Assembly: GCF_020731145.1 (NCBI RefSeq)
Contig: NZ_JAJFZN010000005.1
Span: forward strand, 62,001 to 126,000
Direction of reading: 5' to 3'
DNA from: Sneathiella sp. HT1-7
GTDB taxonomy: Bacteria > Pseudomonadota > Alphaproteobacteria > Sneathiellales > Sneathiellaceae
Length of the DNA stretch: 64,000 bases
Shown piece after piece: positions 8,910 through 18,330 of the stretch (its first letter is position 1; every line of letters begins with the position of its first letter). The notes under the pieces are model-generated. The model saw only the letters and a program-made list of their open reading frames with translations. It did not search any database and was not told the DNA's origin. The position numbers were made by a program, and so were the translations under genes.

Positions 8910-9827
8910 TTGTCTTTCGATCTGAAAACTCTGGAGCTGTTCGTTCGTGTCGCTATGCTTGGCGCGATTGGCCGCGCGGGTGCAGAGTTTAAGTTATCTC
9001 CGACGAACGCGACGCAAAGAATACAGGCTCTAGAGACGGGCCTTGGTGTAAAATTGCTCAACCGAACGACGCGGGCTATTTCGCTGACTCCGGACGGGGA
9101 AATATTCCTGGAGCACGCCAAGCGCATACTCGACGATGTAGAAGAAGCAAAAACAGCATTGTCGGATACGTCGACATCAATATCGGGATTGCTTCGGGTG
9201 ACCGCTTCCGCGTCTTTTGGGCGGTCACATATCGTGCCGTTCGTCCCGGAATTTATGCAGCTTTATCCTGACGTGACGCTGGAGCTGAACCTATCGGATA
9301 CCATCGTGGATATTGTTGAAATGGCTTATGATCTCGCGTTTCGCATAGGGGATCTTGCGCCTTCTACCCTGCTTGCCCAAAAGATTGATGATAATCCGAG
9401 AATGCTGGTGGCGTCCCCGGACTATCTGGCCCGTGCGGGAGCACCGCAAACGCCGGAAGATTTAGCGGACCACGCCTGTTTGCTGCTCGGGGCAACACGG
9501 ACATGGGAACTTATCGGCCCCGATGGTGCGGTACATAAAATCCCCGTGAAGGCGCCCGTGACAGTCAACCTAGGCGACGCTGTCGGTGCCTGGGCCTTGG
9601 CCGGTATGGGCATTGCGCAGACTTCTTTATGGCATGCGGGGCCAGATTTGCGTGCAGGCCGTCTCGTGCATGTACTGGCCGGGTTTCGGGTTTGGCCCGA
9701 AATGAAAATCTGGGCTGTTCGCCCTCCCGGACGTCTGATGCCTGCGCGCGTTAAGGCATTCCTTGAGTTTATGCAGGAAAGAATTCTCGCCACGAATGAG
9801 CATATGTATGGCGGACTGATTGATTAA
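8910..9827 (+). CDS. LysR-family transcriptional regulator
   Basis: A 305-residue regulator with an N-terminal winged HTH (FDLKTLELFVRVAMLGAIGR, then AEFKLSPTNATQRIQALE) and a C-terminal LysR_substrate domain beginning near residue 90 (ISGLLRVTASASFGR). I chose the TTG at 8910 because GGGGA precedes it by 6 nt and the protein then begins right before the HTH, as in relatives. An in-frame TTG at 8889 would add seven residues without a clear ribosome site. It lies 73 nt after the flavoprotein gene and 112 nt before the CoA-transferase gene, and could regulate either. It belongs to the DsdC/CrgA-like subgroup with the RxGxLAPSTLLAQK region. Confidence 0.9.
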   Translation: MSFDLKTLELFVRVAMLGAIGRAGAEFKLSPTNATQRIQALETGLGVKLLNRTTRAISLTPDGEIFLEHAKRILDDVEEAKTALSDTSTSISGLLRVTASASFGRSHIVPFVPEFMQLYPDVTLELNLSDTIVDIVEMAYDLAFRIGDLAPSTLLAQKIDDNPRMLVASPDYLARAGAPQTPEDLADHACLLLGATRTWELIGPDGAVHKIPVKAPVTVNLGDAVGAWALAGMGIAQTSLWHAGPDLRAGRLVHVLAGFRVWPEMKIWAVRPPGRLMPARVKAFLEFMQERILATNEHMYGGLID

Positions 9828-9939
9828 ATTCCGCGAAATTATGTCGTCAGCATTTTGCATTAATTAAAGTTATGTCTTCCAACTGTTTTGGCCTTGCATT
9901 ACTTTGCTCGCTCCTCACATCGAGAAAGAATAAAGGGAT

Positions 9940-11088
9940 ATGTGGATGAGCGGTGCGTTGCCTCTAACTGGAATTCGGGTCATTGAAATGAGCCATATGG
10001 TGATGGGCCCGACCTGCGGCATGATCCTCGCCCAGCTTGGTGCGGAAGTAATCAAGGTGGAACCTCCCAAAGGCGATAAGACCCGAAGCCTGAAAGGTAT
10101 GGGGACAGCATTTTTCCCGCTTTTCAACCGGGGAAAGCGTAGCATGGTATTGGACCTGTCTCTGGAGAAGGATCAGCAAACCTTGCATGCGCTTCTCGAT
10201 ACGGCCGATGTTTTTCTTGAAAACTTCAAGGATGGCCATCTTGAACACCAAGGGCTGGGGCATGAAGAAATGCTCAAAAGACATCCATCCTTGATTGTCG
10301 CCGGCCATAAAGGTTTTCTATCCGGTCCCTATCAACATCGCCCTGCGCTAGACGAAGTGGTGCAGATGATGTCTGGCCTTGCCATGATGACAGGCACTAA
10401 AGAGAAACCACTTCGCGTTGGCTCTTCCGTTAATGACATCATGGGCGGGATGTTTGGCGTTATTGGTATTCTGGCCGCCTTGCGTGAACGGGACAAAACC
10501 GCACGCGGCAAGAATATTCGTATCGGGCTTTTTGAGAACAGCCTATTTTCCGTCGCGCAACATATGGTGCAGTATGAAATGACGGGCGTTCCCTCTGTGC
10601 CGATGCCTGAGCGAACGCATGCTTGGCCGGTTTATGATATTTTTGAGACGAATGATGGGCAGAAAATCTTTATTGCCGTTGTCACCGATGGTCATTGGAA
10701 CGCTTTTTGCGAGACCTATGACTTGGATGAATTTCTGAAGGATGAGCATCTCAAGACGGCGACGGACAGGATTGAAGCGCGGTCCTGGACGATCCCGAAG
10801 GTAGCAGAAAAGGTCAAACATTATTCCATGGAGGCGTTGAGTATGAAACTTGATAGTCTCAGTATTCCGTTTGCACCAATTAACAGCCCGGAAGATTTGT
10901 TCGACGATCCGCATGTTCTGCGCGAAGGAGGTCTCGTGCATTTTGAAGATAGCGATGGGCAGATTTATCGCGCCCCGACAATGCCGCTGGAGTTGGATGG
11001 TGAATCGCTCGGGGAGGGGCTGCATGTACCGGCGTTGGGAGCGGATACTGATGACATCCTGAAAGAACTTGGTGTGACCCGAAAGTAA
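9940..11088 (+). CDS. CaiB/BaiF family III CoA-transferase
   Basis: A 382-residue CoA-transferase of the formyl-CoA/carnitine type, usual length about 380-410. Visible are the CoA-binding N-terminus (ALPLTGIRVIEMSHMVMGP, then QLGAEVIKVEPP), GDKTR, FFPLFNRGKRS, and the catalytic-region segment VNDIMGG. Asp166 of that segment sits where the aspartyl-CoA thioester forms in this family. The enzyme moves CoA between two carboxylic acids in the cytoplasm. The next genes encode a TRAP importer, so the acid activated here is probably the imported solute. The ATG at 9946 is an alternative start. The acid pair is unknown. Confidence 0.92.
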   Translation: MWMSGALPLTGIRVIEMSHMVMGPTCGMILAQLGAEVIKVEPPKGDKTRSLKGMGTAFFPLFNRGKRSMVLDLSLEKDQQTLHALLDTADVFLENFKDGHLEHQGLGHEEMLKRHPSLIVAGHKGFLSGPYQHRPALDEVVQMMSGLAMMTGTKEKPLRVGSSVNDIMGGMFGVIGILAALRERDKTARGKNIRIGLFENSLFSVAQHMVQYEMTGVPSVPMPERTHAWPVYDIFETNDGQKIFIAVVTDGHWNAFCETYDLDEFLKDEHLKTATDRIEARSWTIPKVAEKVKHYSMEALSMKLDSLSIPFAPINSPEDLFDDPHVLREGGLVHFEDSDGQIYRAPTMPLELDGESLGEGLHVPALGADTDDILKELGVTRK

Positions 11089-11165
11089 AATCAGGTTGTA
11101 TTTTTGGTTACTAATTGCGTAATAATAATCTTAGAAATAAAACAATAACCCTGAGGGAGGGAGTT

Positions 11166-12158
11166 ATGAGAAAACTATTCACAATGGCCGTTGGCCTTTC
11201 AGCCGTGCTTGGCACATTTGGTGCGACGGGCGTGGCTTCAGCCGCAACCGAAATGCGGTGCAGCCATCAGTTGCCGCCGGCGCATCATATTGCAAAAGTT
11301 ATTGATCAGTGGGCAGCGGAAATCGAAACCCTGTCGGACGGTGAAATTGATGTACAGGTTTTCGGGGCAAACAGCCTGACCGGCGCAAAGGAAAATGCGA
11401 CGGCAGTCGCCAAAGGCGATATTGACTGCGCCTTTTCGATTAATCCACAGTGGGGCAAGACATTACCACTGATGAATGTGACGCTTGGACCGTTCGCGGT
11501 CAGCAGCCTGGAAGCACTTCAAAAATGGGACGGCTCTGAAGCAGCGGGTTTTCTGGAAGAAAAATTGATGACCAAGGGCGTGAAGAATGTCGTCTGGCTA
11601 TTCACCACACGCAGCACCGCCATCACCTCCAGCGGGAAGCCGTTAATCAAGCCAGCGGATTTTGAAGGTGTCAAGATCCGTGGGCTGGGACCTGTTCCCG
11701 ATGCCGGGTTTGTCGCGATGGGTGCGGCTCCCTCTGCAATGTCGGGAAGCAAGGTCTATCAGGCGCTGTCGACCGGCGTGATTGATGCGGGCCTGACAGA
11801 TGTTTCTGCGGCCGTCTCTCGTAAATATTATGAGGTGCAGGATCACGTGACTGTTCTGCCGCTTTTCAGCATTTACTTCCACGGCTATGTGAATCCGGCC
11901 TGGTACGATGGCCTTTCCGACAAGGGAAAGATGGCTGTTGATGAAGCTGGCAAAAAGGCCGCTGTTTGGGCGATTGAAGCCTCGGAAGCATCCGCAGCTG
12001 ATGCACCGGAGCAGTTGGCGGCAAAGGGAATGAAGGTTCATATTGCGACGGATGAGGATATCAAGGCTTTGAACGCAGTAATGGCTCCGGCATTTTATAA
12101 GGCATTTAGCGATGCTTCAGGCGAGGATGGCAAGAAGCTTCTTGATTTGTTGAACTAG
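11166..12158 (+). CDS. TRAP transporter substrate-binding protein, DctP type
   Basis: A 330-residue periplasmic solute receptor of a TRAP (tripartite, ATP-independent) carboxylate importer. I place the start at ATG 11166, directly after the strong site GAGGGAGGGAG; the open frame extends 17 codons further upstream, but those codons are not signal-like. A 26-residue signal peptide (MRKLFTMAVGLSAVLG, ending VASA) precedes the mature ATEMRCSHQLPPAHH. The DctP core includes GVKIRGLGPVPDAGFVAMGAAP, where the conserved Arg normally clamps a carboxylate. It heads a receptor, small permease, large permease operon and follows a CoA-transferase gene, consistent with uptake and CoA activation of an organic acid. 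Confidence 0.93.
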   Translation: MRKLFTMAVGLSAVLGTFGATGVASAATEMRCSHQLPPAHHIAKVIDQWAAEIETLSDGEIDVQVFGANSLTGAKENATAVAKGDIDCAFSINPQWGKTLPLMNVTLGPFAVSSLEALQKWDGSEAAGFLEEKLMTKGVKNVVWLFTTRSTAITSSGKPLIKPADFEGVKIRGLGPVPDAGFVAMGAAPSAMSGSKVYQALSTGVIDAGLTDVSAAVSRKYYEVQDHVTVLPLFSIYFHGYVNPAWYDGLSDKGKMAVDEAGKKAAVWAIEASEASAADAPEQLAAKGMKVHIATDEDIKALNAVMAPAFYKAFSDASGEDGKKLLDLLN

Positions 12159-12179
12159 TCTGAGTTTGCCAATTCCATT

Positions 12180-12713
12180 ATGGATATAAATGATAAATCG
12201 GCGGAAGAAGGAGCCTTCTCCTCTTCCGTTTTTATCCGTGTAATTGAGTATTTTTCTTTTGCCGCCGCAGTCATCAGTGCGGCCTTGGTCGTGTTTACAC
12301 TTTTCATGACCGGTTACAGCGTTTTTCAACGATATATTCTTGGAACGCCGCTTACCTGGACGGATGAAATGTCCGGTTTTCTCGTGGTCGCTATCGTTAT
12401 GCTCGGTGCGGCAGAAACTCTTCGGCGCGGGGAGCATATAAGCGTTGATCTTCTTTCTTCAAAAGTGACGGGTAGATCAGAAAAGCTGCTCGGTATCTGG
12501 AGCTATCTGGCGACCGCATTTCTCGCGGCTGTAATCTTCATTAGTGCATGGGAGGCAGTGCAGTTCTCCTACGCTATTGGTGTGTATTCCAGCGGCTATC
12601 TTGAGGCGCCGCTCTGGATACCCCAATCCTTTTTACTTGTTGGCGCGGGCCTCCTGTTTCTGATTTCCATCGCACGTGCCTTGGAAGAAATGTTGAAGCG
12701 GAGGGGGAATTAG
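12180..12713 (+). CDS. TRAP transporter small permease, DctQ type
   Basis: A 177-residue inner-membrane protein with four hydrophobic segments (about 19-43, 56-76, 98-118 and 143-163). The DctQ signature is RYILGTPLTWTDEMSGFLVV, followed by LRRGEHISVDL. It couples the periplasmic receptor to the large permease. It starts 21 nt after the receptor gene, and its TAG stop overlaps the GTG of the large permease by one base, so translation is coupled. The charged N-terminal extension (DINDKSAEEG) is short and unremarkable. Confidence 0.92.
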   Translation: MDINDKSAEEGAFSSSVFIRVIEYFSFAAAVISAALVVFTLFMTGYSVFQRYILGTPLTWTDEMSGFLVVAIVMLGAAETLRRGEHISVDLLSSKVTGRSEKLLGIWSYLATAFLAAVIFISAWEAVQFSYAIGVYSSGYLEAPLWIPQSFLLVGAGLLFLISIARALEEMLKRRGN

Positions 12714-13999
12714 TGGCCACGTTCCTTGTCCTGTTATTGCTGGTTCTTTTGCTCCTGACCGGCATCCCGATTTTTGTCGGCTTGGGTGTTGCATCCGTCA
12801 TTATTATGCTGCTGACGGAAGGAAGTATTTCCAGTGTCGCGGATACTGTTTTTGCGAAGCTTGATAATGGCCTTCTGACGGCAATTCCCATGTTCGCCTT
12901 TATGGCGCATGTGATGATCAAGTCGAGGGTGGTGGACGATCTCTATGATGCGGCGAATGCCATGGTCGGGCATTTTAAAGGAGGGCTGGGGGTTGCCACA
13001 GTTCTCTCCTGCACGATTTTTGCGGCGATCTCGGGGTCTTCTGTGGCGACGGCGCTGACAATTGGATCCAGCGCCATTCCCCAGATGCAGCGTTTTGGAT
13101 ACCGCGCCCGGGATGCCTATGGTGTTATTGTCGCGGGGGGCACGCTTGGCATCCTGATCCCACCGTCCGGGCCTTTGATCCTTTACGCCATTGTCTCTGA
13201 GACGTCGATTGGCGCTCTTTTTATGGCCGGATTTATTCCGGGAATTTTGATGGCGCTGATTTTCGCCTGTTTTTGTATTTCGCAGGCCTATATCCGGGGA
13301 GATGCCAGAGGCAGCGATTGGGTTGGTTGGCGCGCGGGTCTTAAGGCGATCCGCAAATCGTTCTGGTCGCTTTCGATGCCACCGTTGGTTCTTGGCGGAA
13401 TATATCTTGGCATTTTCACAGCCTCGGAAGCGGCGTCCATTGGGTGCATTTATGCTCTTCTTGTTGGTGCGCTGGTGTATCGAAATTTCGGACTAAAAGA
13501 ACTTGCGGAAACGGCGTTTGAAACGGTCCGGACGACAACAATGCTGTTCATGATCCTGGGGGCTGCGGCATTATTCAGCCGGGCAGTCACGATTATTCGC
13601 CTCCCCATTGAGTTGATGGAAGGTGTGGTTACGCTCGGCCTCTCGCCGCTAGGCTTTATTCTCGTCGTCATGTTCGTCATTCTCATTTTGGGTATGTTTT
13701 TGGAGACGATCTCCATTATCCTGATCACAACGCCGATAGTCTTGCCGATCCTGATGCAGCTTGATGTTAACCTGATCTGGTACGGCATTCTTCTCATGAT
13801 CAATTTGGAACTCGCGCTGATTACGCCACCAGTTGGTATGAACCTGTTTGTAATCAAGGGAATAGCCAATGCGCCGCTGGTTGAGGTGATTCTCGGCGCC
13901 ATCCCTTATGTGCTCCTGCTCCTTGGGGGGCTTGCATTGGTAATTATATTCCCCGATCTTGCTCTCTGGCTTCCTGACCTTGCAGGCTTCGGCCGATAA
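12713..13999 (+). CDS. TRAP transporter large permease, DctM type
   Basis: A 428-residue inner-membrane transporter of the normal DctM length with about 12 helices. Family hallmarks are seen in order: IPIFVGLGVAS, a GHFKGGLGVATVLSCTIFAAISGSS-type segment, GTLGILIPPSGPLILYAI, and near the C-terminus ELALITPPVGMNLFVIKG. The start is GTG at 12713, sharing a base with the TAG of the small permease. It performs sodium- or proton-driven import of the solute bound by the DctP protein. This closes the operon; no clear terminator hairpin follows in the 130 nt before cbpA. Confidence 0.93.
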   Translation: MATFLVLLLLVLLLLTGIPIFVGLGVASVIIMLLTEGSISSVADTVFAKLDNGLLTAIPMFAFMAHVMIKSRVVDDLYDAANAMVGHFKGGLGVATVLSCTIFAAISGSSVATALTIGSSAIPQMQRFGYRARDAYGVIVAGGTLGILIPPSGPLILYAIVSETSIGALFMAGFIPGILMALIFACFCISQAYIRGDARGSDWVGWRAGLKAIRKSFWSLSMPPLVLGGIYLGIFTASEAASIGCIYALLVGALVYRNFGLKELAETAFETVRTTTMLFMILGAAALFSRAVTIIRLPIELMEGVVTLGLSPLGFILVVMFVILILGMFLETISIILITTPIVLPILMQLDVNLIWYGILLMINLELALITPPVGMNLFVIKGIANAPLVEVILGAIPYVLLLLGGLALVIIFPDLALWLPDLAGFGR

Positions 14000-14129
14000 A
14001 ACCATATCTATTCGAGGAGGGACTGGCCCTGATATGCCGTTTGAGGCAAATCAATACGCCGCGCTTGCAATGTGATACTATGGCGACTTGCCGGTTCTAT
14101 TACGTCAAGTGTAAAGGTGAAATTATAAG

Positions 14130-15074
14130 GTGAATGACAATCCATATGATTTGCTCGGCGTGAAGCCGACTGCTTCGGATAAGGAGATCAAGTCAGCTTA
14201 TCGCAAGCTGGCGAAAAAATTGCATCCGGATTTGAACCCGGGAGATGTGTCCGCCGAAGAAAAGTTCAAGGCGATATCCAGTGCATATGCAATTCTGGGC
14301 GACAAGGACCAACGCGCTCGCTTTGATAAAGGCGAGATTGATGAGACTGGCAAGGAAAAACCGGACCCGCAATATTACCGCTCTTATGCCGATGCCGGGC
14401 CTGAGAATCATTACTATACCTCAGAGGGTTTCGGCGACTTCGGCGATGAGAGTGATTTATTCTCGGAGCTTTTCCGTCGATCGCGCGCTGGTGGTGGATC
14501 GGACGGCCGTCGAGCCCATGGGCCGATCCGCGGACAGGATGTTCAATATCAACTGAAGATCAGCTTTATGGATGCTGTGCTTGGCGCGAAAAAGCGGATA
14601 ACGATGCCAGAAGGTTCTACATTGGATGTGTCAGTGCCTGCAGGAATACGCGACGGTCAGAGTATTCGTCTCAAGGGTAAAGGAACGCCGGGATTTAACG
14701 GAGGGCCCAACGGCGATGCTTATGTGAAGATTGAGGTTTCTTCCCATCGCCACTTCCGTCGGGAGGGGAAAGATATCCTGCTTGACCTTCCGATATCTCT
14801 AGATGAGGCTGTCCTTGGCGCAAAAATCGCTGTTCCGACAATTCATGGAAAGGTGAATATGACTGTTCCCTCCGGTGCGAGCAGTGGCCAGACATTGCGT
14901 CTTAAGGGAAAAGGAATTGCCGCCGGAAAAAATGCGGCCGCGGGAGACCAGCGGGTTCGTTTGAAGGTTATTTTGCCAAAGAAGATCGACCCAGAGCTAA
15001 AGGAGTTTATGGAGCAATGGCAGAAAGATAACGCTTACTCCGTGCGGGATGAACTGGAAGGAGCAGCGAAATGA
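14130..15074 (+). CDS. cbpA: DnaJ-class co-chaperone, CbpA type
   Basis: A 314-residue Hsp40 protein. The J domain (about 3-68) contains the DnaK-activating HPD (residues 32-34) in [10 protein letters not shown] linker with a [16 protein letters not shown] segment follows, then two DnaJ_C beta-domains (about 128-295) with [21 protein letters not shown] and [19 protein letters not shown]. The Cys-rich zinc fingers of true DnaJ are absent, which is the CbpA/DjlA-like architecture. The start is GTG at 14130, with AAGG close upstream. It overlaps the cbpM-like gene by 4 nt and precedes an ftsH gene, so this is a protein-quality-control operon. No CIRCE element or clear RpoH promoter was recognised upstream. 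Confidence 0.93.
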   Translation: MNDNPYDLLGVKPTASDKEIKSAYRKLAKKLHPDLNPGDVSAEEKFKAISSAYAILGDKDQRARFDKGEIDETGKEKPDPQYYRSYADAGPENHYYTSEGFGDFGDESDLFSELFRRSRAGGGSDGRRAHGPIRGQDVQYQLKISFMDAVLGAKKRITMPEGSTLDVSVPAGIRDGQSIRLKGKGTPGFNGGPNGDAYVKIEVSSHRHFRREGKDILLDLPISLDEAVLGAKIAVPTIHGKVNMTVPSGASSGQTLRLKGKGIAAGKNAAAGDQRVRLKVILPKKIDPELKEFMEQWQKDNAYSVRDELEGAAK

Positions 15075-15412
15075 TCAGTGAACAGGACGTTGTTGAGCAA
15101 CTGCAAGGTGTCAGCCCGACAAGACTGCGGGTTTGGATAAAGCGCGGCTGGGTTAGCCCGACTAAAACCGGCACGGTATATTATTTCCGTGAAATTGATG
15201 TTGCCCGCCTGGACCTTATTCGCCAGCTTCAGATGGATATGGCAATCAATAACGAGGCGGTCCCTGTTGTTCTGTCGCTTATCGATCAAATCCACGGGTT
15301 GCGATATGAGCTGAAAACTCTGGCCCGCGCAGTAGAGGCCCAGCATGAGGATGTTCAAAGTGCGATCCTTGATGTCTGCACTTCCATGCGGCCCGAGAAG
15401 GATGATAGTTGA
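15071..15412 (+). CDS. cbpM: CbpM-like chaperone modulator (MerR-HTH fold)
   Basis: A 113-residue protein with an N-terminal MerR-like winged helix ([20 protein letters not shown], then [20 protein letters not shown]) and a helical C-terminus. This matches CbpM, which binds the J domain of CbpA and inhibits it. The ATGA overlap with cbpA and the one-to-one pairing support the call over a free-standing MerR regulator. The C-terminal helix (residues 68-105) would form the J-domain contact. The gene symbol is given by context and family; sequence similarity to E. coli CbpM is expected to be low. Confidence 0.8.
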   Translation: MISEQDVVEQLQGVSPTRLRVWIKRGWVSPTKTGTVYYFREIDVARLDLIRQLQMDMAINNEAVPVVLSLIDQIHGLRYELKTLARAVEAQHEDVQSAILDVCTSMRPEKDDS

Positions 15413-15449
15413 TGCGGGCGCTCCAAATTTGTAGAGACGGGAATTGGCG

Positions 15450-17300
15450 ATGAAGCAGGTACCAGGCTGGACGTGGATAGCTATTGCGGGAATTTTTATT
15501 TTCTCGGTCCTGATGATGAGCCAGGTTGCGCGTGCGCCGGTCGATCCCGCGATATCCTTCAGCGAATTTAAGAAGATGGTATCCGACGGAGACGTTGCCG
15601 AGGTTACCTTGACAGGAGAGAATGCAGCGGTTGTCTTAAAGTCTCCTATAACATTGGGTGGTCAAAAAGTCGCCACAAAGGATTTGCAAACGGTCCTCCC
15701 GAGTAATGGCGATCCGGATCTGTTGCGCCTGTTCGAAGAGCAGGGAGTCATCGTCTGGAATCATCCTGTTGAGACCGGAAGTAATTGGTTTCTCTCTTTG
15801 TTGCCCTGGATTATATTCATTGGAATATATTTATACATCATGCGCCGTATGCAGGGTAATATGATGGATCGGTTTGGAGGACGGAGCAGTAGTGACTTTT
15901 TGACGGGGTCGGCCGCTAAAGAAGAAAAATCTGGCCGGCGTGTGACATTTGATGATGTGGCAGGGCAGGAACAAGCCAAAAAAGAAGTCGCCGAACTGGT
16001 CGAATTTCTAAAACACCCTGAAGGCTTCAAAAAGCTGGGAGCAGAACCACCGCGTGGAGTGTTGTTGGTTGGTCCTCCCGGAACAGGTAAAACATTGCTG
16101 GCGAAAGCACTTGCAGGAGAGGCAGGTGTCAATTTCTTTAACATTTCGGCGTCGGAATTTATCGAAATGTTCGTCGGGGTCGGCGCATCGCGCGTTCGGA
16201 AAATGTTTGACGAAGCCAAAAAACGAGCGCCCAGCATAATCTTTATCGACGAGCTGGATGCTGTCGGGCGGGTGCGTGGCACAGGACTTGGTGGTGGAAA
16301 TGATGAACGGGAACAGACGCTCAACCAGATCCTTTCGGAAATGGATGGGTTTTCGGGTCGGGAAACCGTGATCGTTCTTGCGGCCACGAACCGCCCCGAT
16401 GTCCTGGATCCGGCTTTGCTCCGTCCGGGTCGGTTTGACCGGCATGTGACGCTGGAGCTCCCCGACAAGAAAGCGCGAAAAGCCATCCTGCAGGTTCATA
16501 CGCGCAAAGTACCGCTCGCAAAGGATGTGGACCTTGATCTTGTATCGGCGGGATGCCCGGGATTCTCCGGAGCTGATCTCAAAAATCTTGTGAACGAAGC
16601 GGCGATCGCGGCGGCGCGTGAAGGGGTTGAAGAAGTCAACATGCATCACTTTGATGAAATGCGTGACAGAATCATGATGGGTACCGTTCGTACGCTCGCA
16701 ATTCAGCCGGAGGAGCATCACCGTCTGGCGGTTCATGAGGCAGGTCACACCGCTGTCGCATATTTTTTGCCCCATGCTGACCCGCTCTATAAGGTGACAA
16801 TTATTCCTCGTGGACGTGCATTGGGTGGTACGCATCTCCTGCCAACGGAAGAGCGCCATACTCTGGATGAAGACTATTTACGGGATCGCCTTGCAGTGTC
16901 TCTCGCGGGACGTGGGGCGGAGGATTTTTTCATCGGGAATGTCAGCTCCGGTGCGGATGATGATATCAAGAACGCCACCAAACTTGCCCGTGCGATGGTG
17001 TCGCAATGGGGTATGTCCGATGACGTGGGTCCCATTGATTTACGTCAGAGTGAGGAGCATCCGTTTTTGGGACGGGAAATTGCACAACCGCGCCGATTCA
17101 GTGAGGAGATGTCGAGCCGTGTAGATGATGCTGTCCTCAAATTAATCCGCGAAGCGGAGGCACGAGGTCTCGATATTCTCAAAACGCATAGACCTCAAAT
17201 CGAACTGTTGATTGAAAAACTTGAAAAAGAAGAAACAGTCAACTGGCCGGAAATCGACGCGACCCTCGGCCCAAAAGCTGCAAAGCAGGAAACAGCGTAG
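15450..17300 (+). CDS. ftsH: ATP-dependent zinc metalloprotease FtsH
   Basis: A membrane AAA protease of 616 residues from ATG 15450, which I prefer over the TTG six bases upstream. Features: helix 1 (about 7-24), a periplasmic FtsH_ext domain, helix 2 (about 113-131), Walker A GPPGTGKT (208-215), Walker B IIFIDE (263-268), a second-region-of-homology RPGRFDR, and the zinc site HEAGH (429-433) with the later SGADDDI acid ligand region. It degrades membrane and unfolded cytosolic proteins. Housekeeping ftsH usually sits next to tilS; here it follows cbpA-cbpM, so this may be a second, stress-linked copy. It starts 37 nt after cbpM in the same direction. Confidence 0.94.
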   Translation: MKQVPGWTWIAIAGIFIFSVLMMSQVARAPVDPAISFSEFKKMVSDGDVAEVTLTGENAAVVLKSPITLGGQKVATKDLQTVLPSNGDPDLLRLFEEQGVIVWNHPVETGSNWFLSLLPWIIFIGIYLYIMRRMQGNMMDRFGGRSSSDFLTGSAAKEEKSGRRVTFDDVAGQEQAKKEVAELVEFLKHPEGFKKLGAEPPRGVLLVGPPGTGKTLLAKALAGEAGVNFFNISASEFIEMFVGVGASRVRKMFDEAKKRAPSIIFIDELDAVGRVRGTGLGGGNDEREQTLNQILSEMDGFSGRETVIVLAATNRPDVLDPALLRPGRFDRHVTLELPDKKARKAILQVHTRKVPLAKDVDLDLVSAGCPGFSGADLKNLVNEAAIAAAREGVEEVNMHHFDEMRDRIMMGTVRTLAIQPEEHHRLAVHEAGHTAVAYFLPHADPLYKVTIIPRGRALGGTHLLPTEERHTLDEDYLRDRLAVSLAGRGAEDFFIGNVSSGADDDIKNATKLARAMVSQWGMSDDVGPIDLRQSEEHPFLGREIAQPRRFSEEMSSRVDDAVLKLIREAEARGLDILKTHRPQIELLIEKLEKEETVNWPEIDATLGPKAAKQETA

Positions 17301-17319
17301 CCTGTCACTCAATGACCGG

Positions 17320-17333
17320 TTGATCAGGATCAA
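17320..17333. promoter_or_regulatory. FNR/Anr-type box upstream of the sulfide-oxidation pair
   Basis: TTGATCAGGATCAA is a perfect match to the TTGAT-N4-ATCAA consensus of FNR/Anr/FixK-family oxygen-responsive activators. A perfect TATAAT lies at 17353-17358, with the box centre about 26 bp upstream of it. That puts the box near -39 relative to a start about 7 nt after the hexamer, the class II activator position. The downstream gene begins at 17408. The same 14-mer occurs at 38518-38531. Confidence 0.75.
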
Positions 17334-17407
17334 TGACGGGCATGGGGTTTCTTATAATAATTCCAAACTAACGGTACCAAAATCAGTTAGGGGAATGCGA
17401 GAAAACC

Positions 17408-18292
17408 ATGAGCAACTATCCCGTAAATATGAGCATCAAACCTGAGATTAAGGCTTTCTTTGATCAGGATACATTTACCTTCAGCTATGTTGTAAAAGAC
17501 CCGGGGAGCAAGATATGCGCGATAATTGATCCGGTTATGGATATTGATTATGCCGCTGGGAGAATTTCATACGGCGGCGCAGATCGTATATTGGACTATG
17601 TCACGGAAAACGGTTTGACGGTTGATTGGATTATAGAAACTCATGTTCATGCCGATCATATGACGGCCGCGCACTATATCAAGGACAAGATTGGTGGGAA
17701 AATTGGAATTGGCGAGAAAGTCCGGATCGTTCAGGAGACATTCGGTAAAATTTATAATGAAGACAACCGTTTCAAACGGGATGGCTCGCAATTTGATCGG
17801 CTGTTCAAGGACGGTGATACGTATGAGATCGGTTCAATGCCGGCATTTGTTATTCACACCCCGGGGCACACTCCGGCTTGTATGGTCCATGTGATCGGGA
17901 ATGCCACCTTTGTCGGAGATACCCTGTTCATGCCTGATGGCGGTTCTGCAAGAGTTGACTTTCCGGGTGGTGATGCGGCTACACTCTATGACTCCATACA
18001 GAAAGTTCTTTCTTTACCCGATGAGATGCGCCTTTTCATGTGCCATGACTATGGGCCGGATGGCCGGGACTACGAGTGGGAAACGACCGTCGGAGATGAA
18101 AAGCGGGACAATATTCATTTCGGTGAAGGAAAGACAAAAGAAGATTTTGTCAAACTCCGAAGTGAGCGGGACCCAACACTTGGGATGCCTCGTCTGATCC
18201 TGCCATCACTACAGGTCAATATGCGTGCAGGTGAAGTGCCAACGGATCGTGATGGGAACCAGATGTTGAAAATTCCGGTCAACGTGCTTTGA
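17408..18292 (+). CDS. MBL-fold metallo-hydrolase, persulfide dioxygenase (ETHE1/Blh)-like
   Basis: A 294-residue metallo-beta-lactamase-fold protein. The metal site is THVHADHMTAAH (His79, His81, Asp83, His84), with HTPGHTP (His154), GDTLF (Asp171) and CHDYGPDGR. This set matches ETHE1/Blh-type persulfide dioxygenases, which use one Fe(II) to oxidise glutathione persulfide to sulfite. The length and the C-terminal DPTLGMPRLILPSLQVNMRAG segment fit the Blh branch. No rhodanese domain is attached. The next gene, 38 nt away, encodes a DUF442-sulfide:quinone-oxidoreductase fusion, so the pair should convert sulfide to persulfide and then sulfite. An FNR-type box lies upstream. A glyoxalase II function is less likely given this neighbour. 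Confidence 0.88.
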   Translation: MSNYPVNMSIKPEIKAFFDQDTFTFSYVVKDPGSKICAIIDPVMDIDYAAGRISYGGADRILDYVTENGLTVDWIIETHVHADHMTAAHYIKDKIGGKIGIGEKVRIVQETFGKIYNEDNRFKRDGSQFDRLFKDGDTYEIGSMPAFVIHTPGHTPACMVHVIGNATFVGDTLFMPDGGSARVDFPGGDAATLYDSIQKVLSLPDEMRLFMCHDYGPDGRDYEWETTVGDEKRDNIHFGEGKTKEDFVKLRSERDPTLGMPRLILPSLQVNMRAGEVPTDRDGNQMLKIPVNVL

Positions 18293-18330
18293 CATAGGCT
18301 GACGTATGCGGTGACACCCAAGAGAAGGAT

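Noticed and set aside
16008-16859. 283-codon antisense frame inside ftsH
   Set aside because: It overlies the FtsH ATPase and protease motifs on the opposite strand and is rich in residues typical of shadow frames.
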